DNA of 64,000 bases from Rhodanobacteraceae bacterium (lineage in GTDB: Bacteria; Pseudomonadota; Gammaproteobacteria; Xanthomonadales; Rhodanobacteraceae), in contig JAEUPP010000079.1 of assembly GCA_016790075.1 (NCBI GenBank), positions 62,001-126,000 of the forward strand, read 5' to 3'. Below are positions 1 through 8,305 of this stretch, in pieces. Positions within the stretch are counted from its first letter, which is position 1. Each line of letters begins with the position of its first letter. Made by a program: the position numbers and the translations under genes. The notes under the pieces are model-generated. The model did not search any database. It worked only from the letters and a program-made list of their open reading frames with translations, and had not been told where the DNA came from.

Positions 1-368
1 TCGCGCGTACTAGCGATGATGCGTGCGATTTCATCGAGCGTGAGCACATCGGGCAGCGAACGCACCTGCGGCGCTTTGACCCTATCCACCCACGGCCATT
101 GGCGTCCGAGCACATGCTGGTGGAAGAACTGCAAACCGCACCGCTCGATCTTGACCCGGCTCCACGAGTGGCCGTCATTAAGTAAGGCAAAGTAGGTCTT
201 GTAGTCCTCTGCCGAAAGCTGGTCCGGGCAGCGATCGAAATACGCCGCCACACGCCGCACCGCGCGCGCATAGCCATCGACCGTCGCATCCGCTTTGCCC
301 TGCAGCTTCAGTGCTCTAAGATGCAGCGCATTCAGGGCGTCGAAACGGGATTGTTCCCATGCATCCAT
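1..368 (-). CDS. Tyrosine recombinase/integrase, IS91-associated type (partial, 5' part only)
   Basis: The minus-strand reading frame starts at ATG 366-368, preceded by an AGGAG ribosome binding site at 375-379, and runs off the left edge with no stop, so about 122 N-terminal residues are visible. It begins MDAWEQSRFDALNALHLRAL and contains a SAM-like N-terminal core-binding pattern (DGYARAVRRVAAYFD) and the segment RQWPWVDRVKAP. This matches the small phage-type integrases usually encoded next to IS91-family transposases. The catalytic domain would lie outside the window. A decayed copy of the same segment, fused to IS91 transposase sequence, is at 21764-21901, so the two may mark one family of insertions on both sides of the accessory region. 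Confidence 0.75.
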   Translation of the reverse strand, partial: MDAWEQSRFDALNALHLRALKLQGKADATVDGYARAVRRVAAYFDRCPDQLSAEDYKTYFALLNDGHSWSRVKIERCGLQFFHQHVLGRQWPWVDRVKAPQVRSLPDVLTLDEIARIIASTR

Positions 369-471
369 CGGTCTTCTCCTTCGTCGAACACCCGGGCTTG
401 GGTGTGAAGGAAAAGGTGCACGTTTCGCCGTCCTGTTGCTGCTATCGCTGGTCCTGCCGCGTAGCGGCTTG

Positions 472-531
472 GTTCAACAATTCATTCAAGCCGACGCCGC
501 TTCGCGGCACGGCTTAACTCAAGAGTTAGGT
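472..531 (+). repeat. attC site (stranded cassette, left of comM)
   Basis: The segment runs from GTTCAAC at 472-478 to the core site GTTAGGT at 525-531. Between them is the imperfect dyad CAAGCCGACGCCGC-TTCG-CGGCACGGCTTAACTC. It is nearly identical to the attC sites of the array at 7.7-17.3 kb, yet it lies about 7 kb away on the far side of the integrase and comM remnants. It begins 104 bp upstream of the start of the integrase gene at 1-368. Confidence 0.85.
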
Positions 532-534
532 CGC

Positions 535-1146
535 ATGAAGACCACGCCTGCCTCGTACGTTGCAGCTCTGCAGGAGGCAGCTCGCACTCGGCAGTGGGAT
601 CCACTGCCTGAGTTGAGGAGAAGCATCTGTCAGCACTTCGCCAATGCGCGCGACTGGGAAGGCATGGAGGCGTTCTTCGAGGCGGCGCTCCTCTCTGCTG
701 TCCCTGAAGAAACCTGTGCTGCTGTAAGTAGCAGGCTCGGCCATCTGCCCACAATGGCTGCAAACCTAGCCTCGGCCTTCGACAGAGCTGTCGACCTCGC
801 AAGCAATAACCCGAACGTGAAAGCACTGTACTGTGAGTACTTCTATGACGGAGGCGACGGATCCACTGTTGACCTATTTCCATGCCTCCGCTTTGAAAGG
901 AATGATGACTTCTGGGCCTCCGAGTTCGAAGAGGTGGTCCCGGGCTCTCCGGTCCAGAGTTACTTCGGCTATGACCCTGAACTTGAGGTTGCAGAGCCGG
1001 CGGCTTCTATCGCGCGCGACTACCTGCATGCAAAGCTGTTCGGCGTTGTAGGCCACCTCGTCGAGGAGCGTGTGCGAGGCCGCTACCCCTTCGGGTTCGC
1101 AGAGCATGACGGCCTTATCGTGTGCATCGACGCGCATGCGACCTAA
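535..1146 (+). CDS. Integron cassette protein of unknown function (203 aa)
   Basis: The start ATG lies only 4 nt after the attC core site, as is typical for a cassette gene, and the stop TAA overlaps the next attC core (acctaac at 1141-1147). The protein begins MKTTPASYVAALQEAAR and is soluble and acidic, with no signal peptide or membrane segment. A helical N-terminal half (RTRQWDPLPELRRSI, AMEAFFEAAL-type helices) is followed by a segment rich in aromatic and acidic residues (CEYFYDGGDGSTVDLFPC). I do not recognise the family. The frame is also open upstream to 295, but that extension crosses the attC and is not credible. Confidence 0.75.
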   Translation: MKTTPASYVAALQEAARTRQWDPLPELRRSICQHFANARDWEGMEAFFEAALLSAVPEETCAAVSSRLGHLPTMAANLASAFDRAVDLASNNPNVKALYCEYFYDGGDGSTVDLFPCLRFERNDDFWASEFEEVVPGSPVQSYFGYDPELEVAEPAASIARDYLHAKLFGVVGHLVEERVRGRYPFGFAEHDGLIVCIDAHAT

Positions 1147-1164
1147 CTCTTCCATCGAGCGGAC
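1141..1164 (+). repeat. Truncated attC (5' half only)
   Basis: ACCTAAC at 1141-1147 followed by TCTTCCATCGAGCGGAC looks like the first (R''/L'') half of an attC of the GAGCGGAC variety seen at 9819 and 11588. The expected second half ending in GTTAGGC is missing; reverse transcriptase coding sequence begins instead. Confidence 0.5.
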
Positions 1165-1167
1165 AAG

Positions 1168-1347
1168 GTCCGGTGCCTCCCGGAATCGGAGGACGGATTG
1201 GCCCGGGTGCGGGAAGCGGCGAAGGGGAACCGAACGCTGCGGTTTGACAATCTGCCGCACCACATCACGCACACGCTGTTGGAGCAGGCCTATGGGGCAT
1301 TGCGGCGCATTCTTGCCAAGATATGCGTCCGTCTTGGTTGGGCGTAA
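1168..1347 (+). pseudogene. Fragment of a group II intron-encoded reverse transcriptase (N-terminal part)
   Basis: In the frame from 1168 the translation reads LARVREAAKGNRTLRFDNL, then PHHITHTLLEQAYGALRR. This matches the N-terminal region of bacterial group II intron maturases (typically MARVRxAARxDxxLRFxxLLHHV..xLLRxxYxxLKR), immediately before the reverse transcriptase domain. Similarity stops at ALRR near 1311 and a stop follows at 1345-1347. No catalytic YADD region or intron domain V is present. Group IIC-attC introns are known to target attC sites, which fits the position just inside a broken attC. However, such introns normally lie opposite to the cassette gene, and this fragment is in the same direction, so a rearrangement is likely. 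Confidence 0.6.
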
Positions 1348-1422
1348 CGTTGCTGCGTCGAAACGGAGCATCCCGCCTGCTCCCTTTGAAGGCTAGGACG
1401 GCTTATGGCCAGACTGCGATCG

Positions 1423-4400
1423 CTAGGGATGTTCGCGCATCATCTCGGCGTCGTCATCGTGCCATCTCGCTTCGTGTTCGTAGCTGCGCGCGATTTCGTT
1501 CAGGCACTCGGCTGTGTTGGGAAAGCTCCCGACCAGCGACTGAGCTAGACCGCGGTAGTGGTCGGCCAGCGTGCGCTCTTGCTCGCCGCCGTCGAGAATC
1601 CCCCGACTGTGGAAGCCGCGGTTGTTGCGCACACCGCACTCAAATCCGTTGCGAATACTTTCGGCGGTCGGATCTTCTAGTAGTTCACGCACTGGCAGGC
1701 AGGGCCACTGTCCGTCAGGATCTGCGGGACACCGCGACAGCCAAGTTCCAATGGTGCTATCGACGGCACCCAGGCGATGACTTTCTCGGGCGCGAGCACG
1801 CACTTCTGCGACCCACGCGCGGAACAGGGTCGAATCAACAGTGCCATCCTCAGCGCCGCCAGGTACCCCACGACCTTCGTGCATGACCTGCCACGCGTTT
1901 CTGGCCACCGACGGATGAACTTCCGGACGATCATCTTCTGCATCTCGGGGTTTGAACGCGAGCGTCGCGAATTCCATGAAAAAATTTGGATCTTTCGCCA
2001 TTTCGGCGAATAGCGTTAGTGCGCCCTTGCGCAGTTCAATCGCGCCAAGATATCGGAACTGAAGCGCGGCGATGGCGCGTCGCGGCACAGTGTCGTCCTT
2101 GACCAAGGTGTCAATGACACGGGCGATGCGGTGACCGTCTGGAAGCACGCCTTCCGGTTCGGCGCCGCCACTTATGGCCGCCAGTACCTCGATTAGCCGA
2201 GCCGAGCCGACGGTTTGTTCTTGGAACTGCAGAATCTGGAACGCCGTGCGGGCGCGGCCCACGGCCATCAACCTCTCTACGACAAAGGAAATTTCCTCGT
2301 CTTCGCGCAGCACGGCGCCCGGCTGGATCGTGCGCCAATAGGCGTCCTGCGTTGCCGCGGGCAAGTTCGCGATCAAGTCCCAGGTGGCCCGCTCGACGGG
2401 TGCAGCAGAAAGCGCAGCTAGCGGCAACCCGTCCACTTCGGAGGTCACCAGGGTGTGCAGAAGTGCGTCTTTGCGATCAGCAGGCAAACCGTGCAAGACG
2501 CCCCGTGTGAGCGGATCGTGCGTGGGATGCTCGTGTATCGACAAGTACACAATCAGCCAGTCGGTCAGCGTCGGCGCTGCGTCGATAAGTGTGGTGAGAT
2601 TCCAGCCTACCAAGGCCGGATCCGCGATGGCGAGCAGTCGCTCGACGCCCCGCCAGCCGTATGCAGTAAAGATCTCGGCTAACGCCACTGTGCGGCTCTG
2701 ACTTAGCGCAGCCCCGGCGGCTTGATAGTCGTCCTCGTGCCCGTCCGGCAGTTCTACCCAGCCCGGCTGGAACAACCAAGCGTGGCGGGTCAGCAAATCC
2801 GACGGCGCCAGTTCGTCATACAGCGTGCGAAGCGATTGCGTTTCGGCCAAAGCCTGCGCGTTCTCGCGATTGAACGACAGTTGCCAACTCAAACGGTGGC
2901 GCAGTGCATCGCGCACAATCTGTCGCTCGCCGTCGGGAAACTCCACCGCGCTGCGCATCAGGGCCAAGATTCGGTCGCGATATTGCCCTTCGAACGAATC
3001 AATCTTGGACACCAGCAATCCGATCCGACGCGCATGGCCTTGAGCTTGCGCCAGGATGCGCTCGCCGACCTCAGACAAGTAGTGCCCGTCAATGTGATTT
3101 GCCTTGGGAGCGCCAGCGTCATCATCGCGCCAGTGCGGTTTTGCGTTGGCGCTGGCCCACTCCATCCCGCTTGGTATGCAGTGGGCGAGGATCTCCCAAG
3201 TGGCTTCGGGATGCGCGGTGATCAATCGGTCGAGCACCCTCAGGCGAACATGGGCGCTAGCGGTGGTCTGCGGCCACCACGGGCGCAGCAGCGAGATGAG
3301 GCTGTTGCTCGGCCGGTTGGATAGGTTCTTGCGCACCGGGAAGGCCATCATGCGGGCCAGCGCGTCGCACACCCGCGCCAGATTACGCGGCGACCAAGCC
3401 AGGATTTCCAGCGCCCAGAGCAGGTGCGTGTGGAAATCGCGCTCGAACATTACCTCGCCGTCGTGCTCGACGAACAGGGCGCGTAGCGGGGCTGGATCGG
3501 CGAGTAGGCCCGCCTCCACTGCGCGCAAGAACTCCGGCGGCGAAGCCTCTGCCAGCTCGCGCAGACAACCGGCTAGTGACATCCAGCGCCCGGACGACGC
3601 ATTTCCAAGCAAGCGGGCAACCAGCCGATCGATGTCGCCAAGGAGGTCATAGTCCTGCACGCTTTCGGCGTAAACCGACAATTTGGTCAGCGAGTCCACG
3701 ATCGAGCCGATAACCACGCCGGATTCGTTGCGCACTTTGCCGTACACAGACGCCATCCAGCGCTGATCCGGCGCCAGATCCAAGGCCGGGTCTGGCTGCG
3801 CAAGGACGGCCTCAGCGGTGTCGAGCAGGCGCCGCTTCTGCTCGCCTGTCAGCCGCGGAGCAAACAAATAAAGCAGTTCCAGGGGCGCCTTAGCCTTCCA
3901 AACTTGGCCAATCTTGAGCACAGGGGCATCGTCCAGGTGCGCCAAGTGCAGCAAGTCGCGCTCCGCCGCCTCGTACGGCTGACCAGTGACAGCTTCTACG
4001 CAAGCCACGTCACCACGGCGCGAGGCATTCCATCCGCCGAGCAACACCACTGTGCTCAGGCTGCGAGCGGCTGGATCGGTCATCCAGGTGGGCGTGCGAA
4101 TAGCGGGATTAGCCGCGCGCACGCGCCGGTACACCGACCACGAGCGCCCGCAGCTCATCGCGAGACGCGACGCGTCGGCTTCGGCTTCGCCCATCACCAC
4201 CAGCGCGTCTTTGAATTCGTGCATTACCGCGCGCGGCAGTTCGATGCGCACGGTGCCAGGCGCGGGATCGGATTCTTTGGAGCGCGCGCGATGGCCGAAG
4301 GCCGATGGCACGATCAGGGTAACGCCTTCACGCCGCGCGCGCGCCGCCGCTACCGTGGTGCTCGCAGCCACCGCCACGCGGATGCCTGCATTGGCATCGA

Positions 4401-5142
4401 CGTATCGCCAGCCTTCGACAGCGGTGACGCACAAGGCCACGTCGGCGTGACCGGTGTTGTCCAATTGCCCACAGGCAAACGCCACCGCCTCTTCCACGCT
4501 GTCTGCCTCCAGCGATAGCAAGGCAGGCGCGTCCGCGAGCGCTCGACCAAACTGCTCGACGGCGCGGGCACGGTCGGTGGATAGCGCCGCCACGGTGATC
4601 GGCAACGGCGTTTGATGGCGCCAGTTTTCCCAGAAGGCAACGACAGACGACACCCCGGGACCGCTCAGGCCCATGCTTTCGGCGAACCACAGGCATACGC
4701 CGCCAGCTACCTCCAGCCATGAAGCCAGATCGTCGGCATCGTATGCGCGCACCGACCGCCAATGGCCAAGGGCTTCGGCCTCGCGCTGCCAGGCGTCCTT
4801 GCCCGCCCAGATGCGCGGGCTGACAAAAACAAAAACCAGCTCGCGCGCCTGCGCAGCTGGAGTAGCTTCGGTGCGTTCCCGGAAGTCGCTCCGCGCCTTG
4901 CCGAGCGGCGCCTGCGCGCAACCCATCTCCCACCGAGAGTCGCCAACCGGCACCCAGGCGTTGCCGGCGCTGGCGGTGATCATTCCGTCCCATCCGCCGA
5001 AATTGTTCGTGTCGGCGCCGCGCACGGCGAGCTGTGTCAGAGTGGCGGTCGCTCCGATCAGGCGGCGAACGAGTTCGGGGAGTTGCCCTCGGGCGTGGGC
5101 CGAGTCAGCCCATTGGTCGATTTGGATGGACGAGATACGCAT
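1423..5142 (-). CDS. Large protein with nuclease-like (PD-(D/E)XK-type) N-terminus and helical C-terminal region, possible defence protein (1239 aa)
   Basis: The N-terminal ~110 residues carry GGWDG (Asp52), SRWEMG (Glu72) and KARSDFRERT (Lys82), followed by VFVFVSPRIWAGKDAW. This order resembles the restriction-endonuclease-like modules on several large antiphage proteins, but here the second acidic residue sits in W-E-M-G rather than E-x-K, so activity is uncertain. A middle section (VLLGGWNASRRGDV, YEAAERDLLHLA) looks like a P-loop or winged-helix region without an intact Walker A motif. The last ~700 residues are mostly amphipathic helices, like a repeat or sensor domain. There is no signal peptide. 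ATG 5140-5142 is the start. A tandem-HTH gene lies 288 bp upstream on the same strand, and the comM island boundary is close. Function is not established; the nuclease reading is inference. Confidence 0.6.
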   Translation of the reverse strand: MRISSIQIDQWADSAHARGQLPELVRRLIGATATLTQLAVRGADTNNFGGWDGMITASAGNAWVPVGDSRWEMGCAQAPLGKARSDFRERTEATPAAQARELVFVFVSPRIWAGKDAWQREAEALGHWRSVRAYDADDLASWLEVAGGVCLWFAESMGLSGPGVSSVVAFWENWRHQTPLPITVAALSTDRARAVEQFGRALADAPALLSLEADSVEEAVAFACGQLDNTGHADVALCVTAVEGWRYVDANAGIRVAVAASTTVAAARARREGVTLIVPSAFGHRARSKESDPAPGTVRIELPRAVMHEFKDALVVMGEAEADASRLAMSCGRSWSVYRRVRAANPAIRTPTWMTDPAARSLSTVVLLGGWNASRRGDVACVEAVTGQPYEAAERDLLHLAHLDDAPVLKIGQVWKAKAPLELLYLFAPRLTGEQKRRLLDTAEAVLAQPDPALDLAPDQRWMASVYGKVRNESGVVIGSIVDSLTKLSVYAESVQDYDLLGDIDRLVARLLGNASSGRWMSLAGCLRELAEASPPEFLRAVEAGLLADPAPLRALFVEHDGEVMFERDFHTHLLWALEILAWSPRNLARVCDALARMMAFPVRKNLSNRPSNSLISLLRPWWPQTTASAHVRLRVLDRLITAHPEATWEILAHCIPSGMEWASANAKPHWRDDDAGAPKANHIDGHYLSEVGERILAQAQGHARRIGLLVSKIDSFEGQYRDRILALMRSAVEFPDGERQIVRDALRHRLSWQLSFNRENAQALAETQSLRTLYDELAPSDLLTRHAWLFQPGWVELPDGHEDDYQAAGAALSQSRTVALAEIFTAYGWRGVERLLAIADPALVGWNLTTLIDAAPTLTDWLIVYLSIHEHPTHDPLTRGVLHGLPADRKDALLHTLVTSEVDGLPLAALSAAPVERATWDLIANLPAATQDAYWRTIQPGAVLREDEEISFVVERLMAVGRARTAFQILQFQEQTVGSARLIEVLAAISGGAEPEGVLPDGHRIARVIDTLVKDDTVPRRAIAALQFRYLGAIELRKGALTLFAEMAKDPNFFMEFATLAFKPRDAEDDRPEVHPSVARNAWQVMHEGRGVPGGAEDGTVDSTLFRAWVAEVRARARESHRLGAVDSTIGTWLSRCPADPDGQWPCLPVRELLEDPTAESIRNGFECGVRNNRGFHSRGILDGGEQERTLADHYRGLAQSLVGSFPNTAECLNEIARSYEHEARWHDDDAEMMREHP

Positions 5143-5430
5143 ATGGGGTGTCGTTAACGGCCTTCGTGAATGTTTACCGGCGGCGGTCTATGGCGCCGGC
5201 TCGACGAGCAGCATGTCTTGGCCAATGCCCATGCCAGACTCCTTCCCGACAGCCGCCTCAAACTGCAAGCTTGAGCCCGTCTAGCCTAGTTGGCGGCGTC
5301 CACGCTTGCGCGTGTAGCTGATCAGCATGGCGTTGCCGCTCGCATTGTATGAATTTGTAACCCTATCCAATGGGGTCGGTGATCCGACTTCATACGGCGC
5401 CGACGCAAACGGCTACATGGCGATGAGCCA

Positions 5431-5841
5431 CTATCCGACCGCTTCTGCAACCAGGTGAGCGTGACGCCGTCTCGGGGCGCGCCCGCTTTCCCAGCCGGCC
5501 CAAGTTCCTTCGTCCACCCCAAGGAATCGCGCGGCGCGCTTGATCGACCAACCGTTCTGTCGGCGGACGGCCTTTAGTCTCTCGGGCAACGACGTGGGTT
5601 CGGGGTGGGGGTCGTACCCCAAGAACTGAAGGATGGTCGGCCACGAGGCATCCGGCGGTGTGGTCTGGTCCTTCTCCCAATGGAGTACGGTTTCAGCGCC
5701 GACCTGAAGGAGCTTGGCTGCTTCCTTCTGAGTGAGGCCGAGGCCCTGTCGCTTTGCCTTCAAGTGCCCGCCAAGAGTAGTCGGCGCAACAGAAATAGCG
5801 CTTGGTTTCAATGACTTGAGCGGTACGCGCACGAATGGCAA
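5431..5841 (-). CDS. Transcriptional regulator with two XRE/Cro-CI helix-turn-helix domains (136 aa)
   Basis: Two HTH motifs are visible: LGLTQKEAAKLLQVGAETV with HWEKDQTTP after it (residues ~35-63), and NGWSIKRAARFLGVDEGTW with AGWESGRAP after it (residues ~95-125). ILQFLGYDPHPEP lies between them. This is the common double-XRE architecture. The reading frame opens at TTG 5839-5841 after an in-frame stop; GTG at 5832 is an alternative start. It is codirectional with the 1239-residue gene and 288 bp upstream of it, so it may regulate it. I see no promoter I trust in the gap 5143-5430. The gene abuts the broken end of comM within about 15 bp, so the island junction lies here. Confidence 0.75.
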   Translation of the reverse strand: MPFVRVPLKSLKPSAISVAPTTLGGHLKAKRQGLGLTQKEAAKLLQVGAETVLHWEKDQTTPPDASWPTILQFLGYDPHPEPTSLPERLKAVRRQNGWSIKRAARFLGVDEGTWAGWESGRAPRRRHAHLVAEAVG

Positions 5842-5854
5842 AAAGGCAACGCGT

Positions 5855-6334
5855 CTCTGTCCCTGCGGCTATGCGGGCGATACCCGTGCGCGTTGCCGCT
5901 GCACGCCTGAAGGCATTGCCCGCTATCGGTCGCGCCTGTCGGGCCCGCTGCTGGATCGCATCGACATCATGCTCAACGTGCCGCGTATTCCGCACACCGA
6001 TCTGCGTGGCGCACATCATGGAGAAACCAGCGCGGTGGTGCGTGAGCGCGTCGCCAGCGCACGCGCTCAGCAACTGCAGCGCGCCGGCAAGCCAAACGCC
6101 TGGCTCGCCAATCGCGAAGTGGAGCGCGATTGCGTATTGCGGCAACGCGATCAGGATTTGCTCGACCGCGCCGTCGAGCGGCTAGGCCTGTCGGCGCGCG
6201 CTTACCATCGCATACTGCGTGTGGCGCGAACCATTGCCGATCTGGCAGGCGCGGCCTGCATAGAGACGCCACATGTGACCGAGGCGGTGCAGTATCGGCG
6301 GTTTGATTTTGGCGAGACGCGTGGGCTTCGTTGA
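5855..6334 (+). pseudogene. comM: comM (YifB-type Mg-chelatase-like AAA+ protein), 3' fragment
   Basis: From CPCGYAGDTRARCRCTP the frame follows ComM: RLSGPLLDRIDIMLNVP, then the C-terminal helical domain with RVARTIADLAG and HVTEAVQYRRFDF, ending at TGA 6332-6334. Only the last ~160 of about 500 residues remain. The Lon-like N-terminal domain and the Walker A/B motifs are missing, and unrelated sequence (the HTH gene) starts directly upstream. ComM is a hexameric helicase promoting branch migration during natural transformation, and comM is a known insertion site for genomic islands, for example AbaR elements in Acinetobacter. The 5' portion is not in this window and may lie beyond position 1. 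Confidence 0.85.
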
Positions 6335-6482
6335 AGGTCTTCGCCGTTGTGCAAACGCGGCGCTTACGGGGGGCGACGCCGTTCGGCGGACTTTCCCGCC
6401 GTCGGTGAAAGTCCGAAGCCAAGAATCGCTTAAAGCAGAGCAACCGGTGCATTCAAGAAGGTGCCAACCGGCGAGCAACCGA

Positions 6483-7518
6483 TCAGGCAGGGGCAGCAGC
6501 GGAGCCCCGCAGTAGCCACCGATCCAACGGACTCAGCACGCCGCCGGCGCCGCGGTTCAGTACATGGGTATAAATCTGCGTAGTGGAAACGTCGCTACGC
6601 CCCAGCAATTCCTGCACCGTGCGAATGTCAGATCCACTTTCCAGCAAGTGCGTGGCAAACGAATGCCGCAAGGTATGACAGCTCGCCAACTTGGCTATAC
6701 CTGCAAGCTGGCGCGCGCGCTTGATAGCTCGCTGCAGGCCAGCCTCGTCACGATGATGGCGGCGCTCGCTTCCCTCTCGTGGGTCGCGTGAGCGCCGGTC
6801 AGGCGGAAAAGTATACTGCCAAGCCCAGTCGCGTGCGGCTCCTGGATACTTCCGCGCCAGTGCATGCGGCAACCACACCTCACCGAATCCCTGAGCAAGA
6901 TCCTGTTCGTGTAACACCTGGGCTCGCGCCAATTGCTGACGCAACGCGGCCTGCACGCGCGCAGGCAAGGGAACGCGCCTGTCCTTGCCGCCTTTCCCAT
7001 CACGAACGGTAATTTCCTGACGCGCAAAAATCCACATCTTTCACACGCAGACGCAGGCACTCCAGCAAATGCATCCCGGTTCCGTCGAGCACCGCGGCCA
7101 TCAGCCAGTCGCAACCCTCCAGTACGGCGAGCAGACGCCCTACCTTTTCACGCGACAGTACGACAGGCACACGCGCCGAGCGCTTGGCGCGTACCATCGA
7201 GTCCATCCACGCAAGCGTAATCCCCAGCACTTCGCGATACAGGAACAGCAAGGCGGCGAGTGCCTGATTCTGCGTGCCCGCAGCGACATTGCCTTCCGTT
7301 GCCAGCGGCGACAGAAACCGCTCCACCTCGACACCGCGCAGCTCGCGCGGATGGCGCCGCCCGTTAGCCTGCACGAATCGCCGTATTCAACCGAGATACG
7401 CCTGCTCTGTTCGCCGGCTGTAGTGGCGCAAGCGAATCTGCTGCCTTACTTCCGCGTACAAGCCTGGCCGCTGCTCAGAGCCGGGCGTTACACCCGCATT
7501 TGCACCGCCGTAACTCAT
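6483..7518 (-). pseudogene. intI: Integron integrase (intI), inactivated
   Basis: Read across three segments, the minus strand gives a full-length IntI of about 344 residues from ATG 7516-7518 (MSYGGANAGVTPG) to TGA 6483-6485. The integron-specific patch ([17 protein letters not shown] with ERRHH), the HTLRHSF box and the [13 protein letters not shown] tyrosine box are present. Lesions are: TGA at 7387-7389 where IntI has Trp (AYLG*IRRF); an extra T in the T5 run near 7030-7036, shifting frame after [10 protein letters not shown]; box I GTGMH instead of GTGMR/GSGLR, a CGT to CAT change removing the catalytic Arg; and LLGRSD instead of LLGHSD, replacing a catalytic His. The gene runs away from the array, the usual integron arrangement. 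It should not make active recombinase. Confidence 0.9.
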
Positions 7519-7599
7519 ACACCCTCGTATGTGTCGTGTTTCTCGACCACGTTACGCCTCGGCGGTTGCGGTTGCCCATCAGCTAACAGCTCGTATTTA

Positions 7600-7685
7600 G
7601 TTGGAAAATTCCCGTTGCGCGGTATGGAGTGGCCTCGGCATACTCGGCGCAACGCCCCGGATTTGGGGTCTAAATGTCGTTAGGC
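7600..7685 (+). other. attI region, with core site at 7679-7685
   Basis: The first array core site GTTAGGC lies at 7679-7685, between the integrase start (7518) and the first cassette gene (7693). No attC-like dyad precedes it, so this is the integron primary insertion site. The left border is approximate. A cassette promoter is expected in or near here but I could not identify one with confidence. Confidence 0.65.
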
Positions 7686-7692
7686 GGCATCC

Positions 7693-8229
7693 ATGCAAGC
7701 TCTCTTGCGATACCGGAAGACCGTCGGGGCGCTCCTGGCAGTAGTTGCCTTCGTATTCCAATGGACAGTTGTTGATGGTCTCGAAGCAAAGAGCAAATCC
7801 GTCTTTCCGAGCGCGTCCTTTGCCACAGGTGAGGTCAATGAGCACTCCTTGGAACTGCTCTACTTGAACACCCAGGACCTTCGCTTTCTGGAGGCCGCAC
7901 TGCAGGCCGCATCCATGCGTTTCACGGTCCTTCATCTGTCCCCGGCATTTCAGGAGGCCACGAAGGAGTCACGCTTTCAGGTGCTACTTCAAGCGATGCA
8001 AGGCAAACCAACATCTTGGGATGACTATTTGTCTAGGAAGCAATCGTTCCTGCGCGAAATGGGTAAGTTCTGGAATGACGAGTGGCGAAAGGGAGCCGCA
8101 AAAGCACAGCGCTACGCCAGTTTCGCCAAGGTGGTCACGTTCATCGTTTCGCTCGTCGGCCTTCTACTCGTGTGGAGTGCAGAAGCGTTCCCGAGCAAAT
8201 CGGCTTCCAATGGCTCGCATGCCGCCTAA
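7693..8229 (+). CDS. Cassette 1: membrane protein of unknown function (178 aa)
   Basis: First gene after attI. It starts at ATG 7693, 7 nt past the core site, and stops inside the following attC. A hydrophobic N-terminal segment (VGALLAVVAFVFQW, residues ~10-24) and a second near the C-terminus (VVTFIVSLVGLLLVW, ~147-161) flank a ~120-residue polar region with predicted helices, suggesting two membrane spans around a soluble domain. It resembles no family I can name. As the promoter-proximal cassette it would be the best expressed if a Pc promoter is active. Confidence 0.7.
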   Translation: MQALLRYRKTVGALLAVVAFVFQWTVVDGLEAKSKSVFPSASFATGEVNEHSLELLYLNTQDLRFLEAALQAASMRFTVLHLSPAFQEATKESRFQVLLQAMQGKPTSWDDYLSRKQSFLREMGKFWNDEWRKGAAKAQRYASFAKVVTFIVSLVGLLLVWSAEAFPSKSASNGSHAA

Positions 8230-8301
8230 CCCTTCGTTGCACCCGACTCGCTACAGCGGGCTTCGCCCGCTTCCGTGAGCGGGTGAACTCAAACGTTAGG
8301 T
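8224..8301 (+). repeat. attC site
   Basis: The site runs from GCCTAAC (8224-8230) to GTTAGGT (8295-8301). The dyad is built on CACCCGACTCGCTACAGCGGG / CCCGCTTCCGTGAGCGGGTG. The preceding gene stops within the first core site. Confidence 0.85.
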
Positions 8302-8305
8302 CCGC

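Noticed and set aside
6335..6482. A continuation of comM or a small gene between comM and intI
   Set aside because: The comM frame stops at 6332-6334 and the remaining 148 bp show no start with a ribosome binding site or protein pattern.
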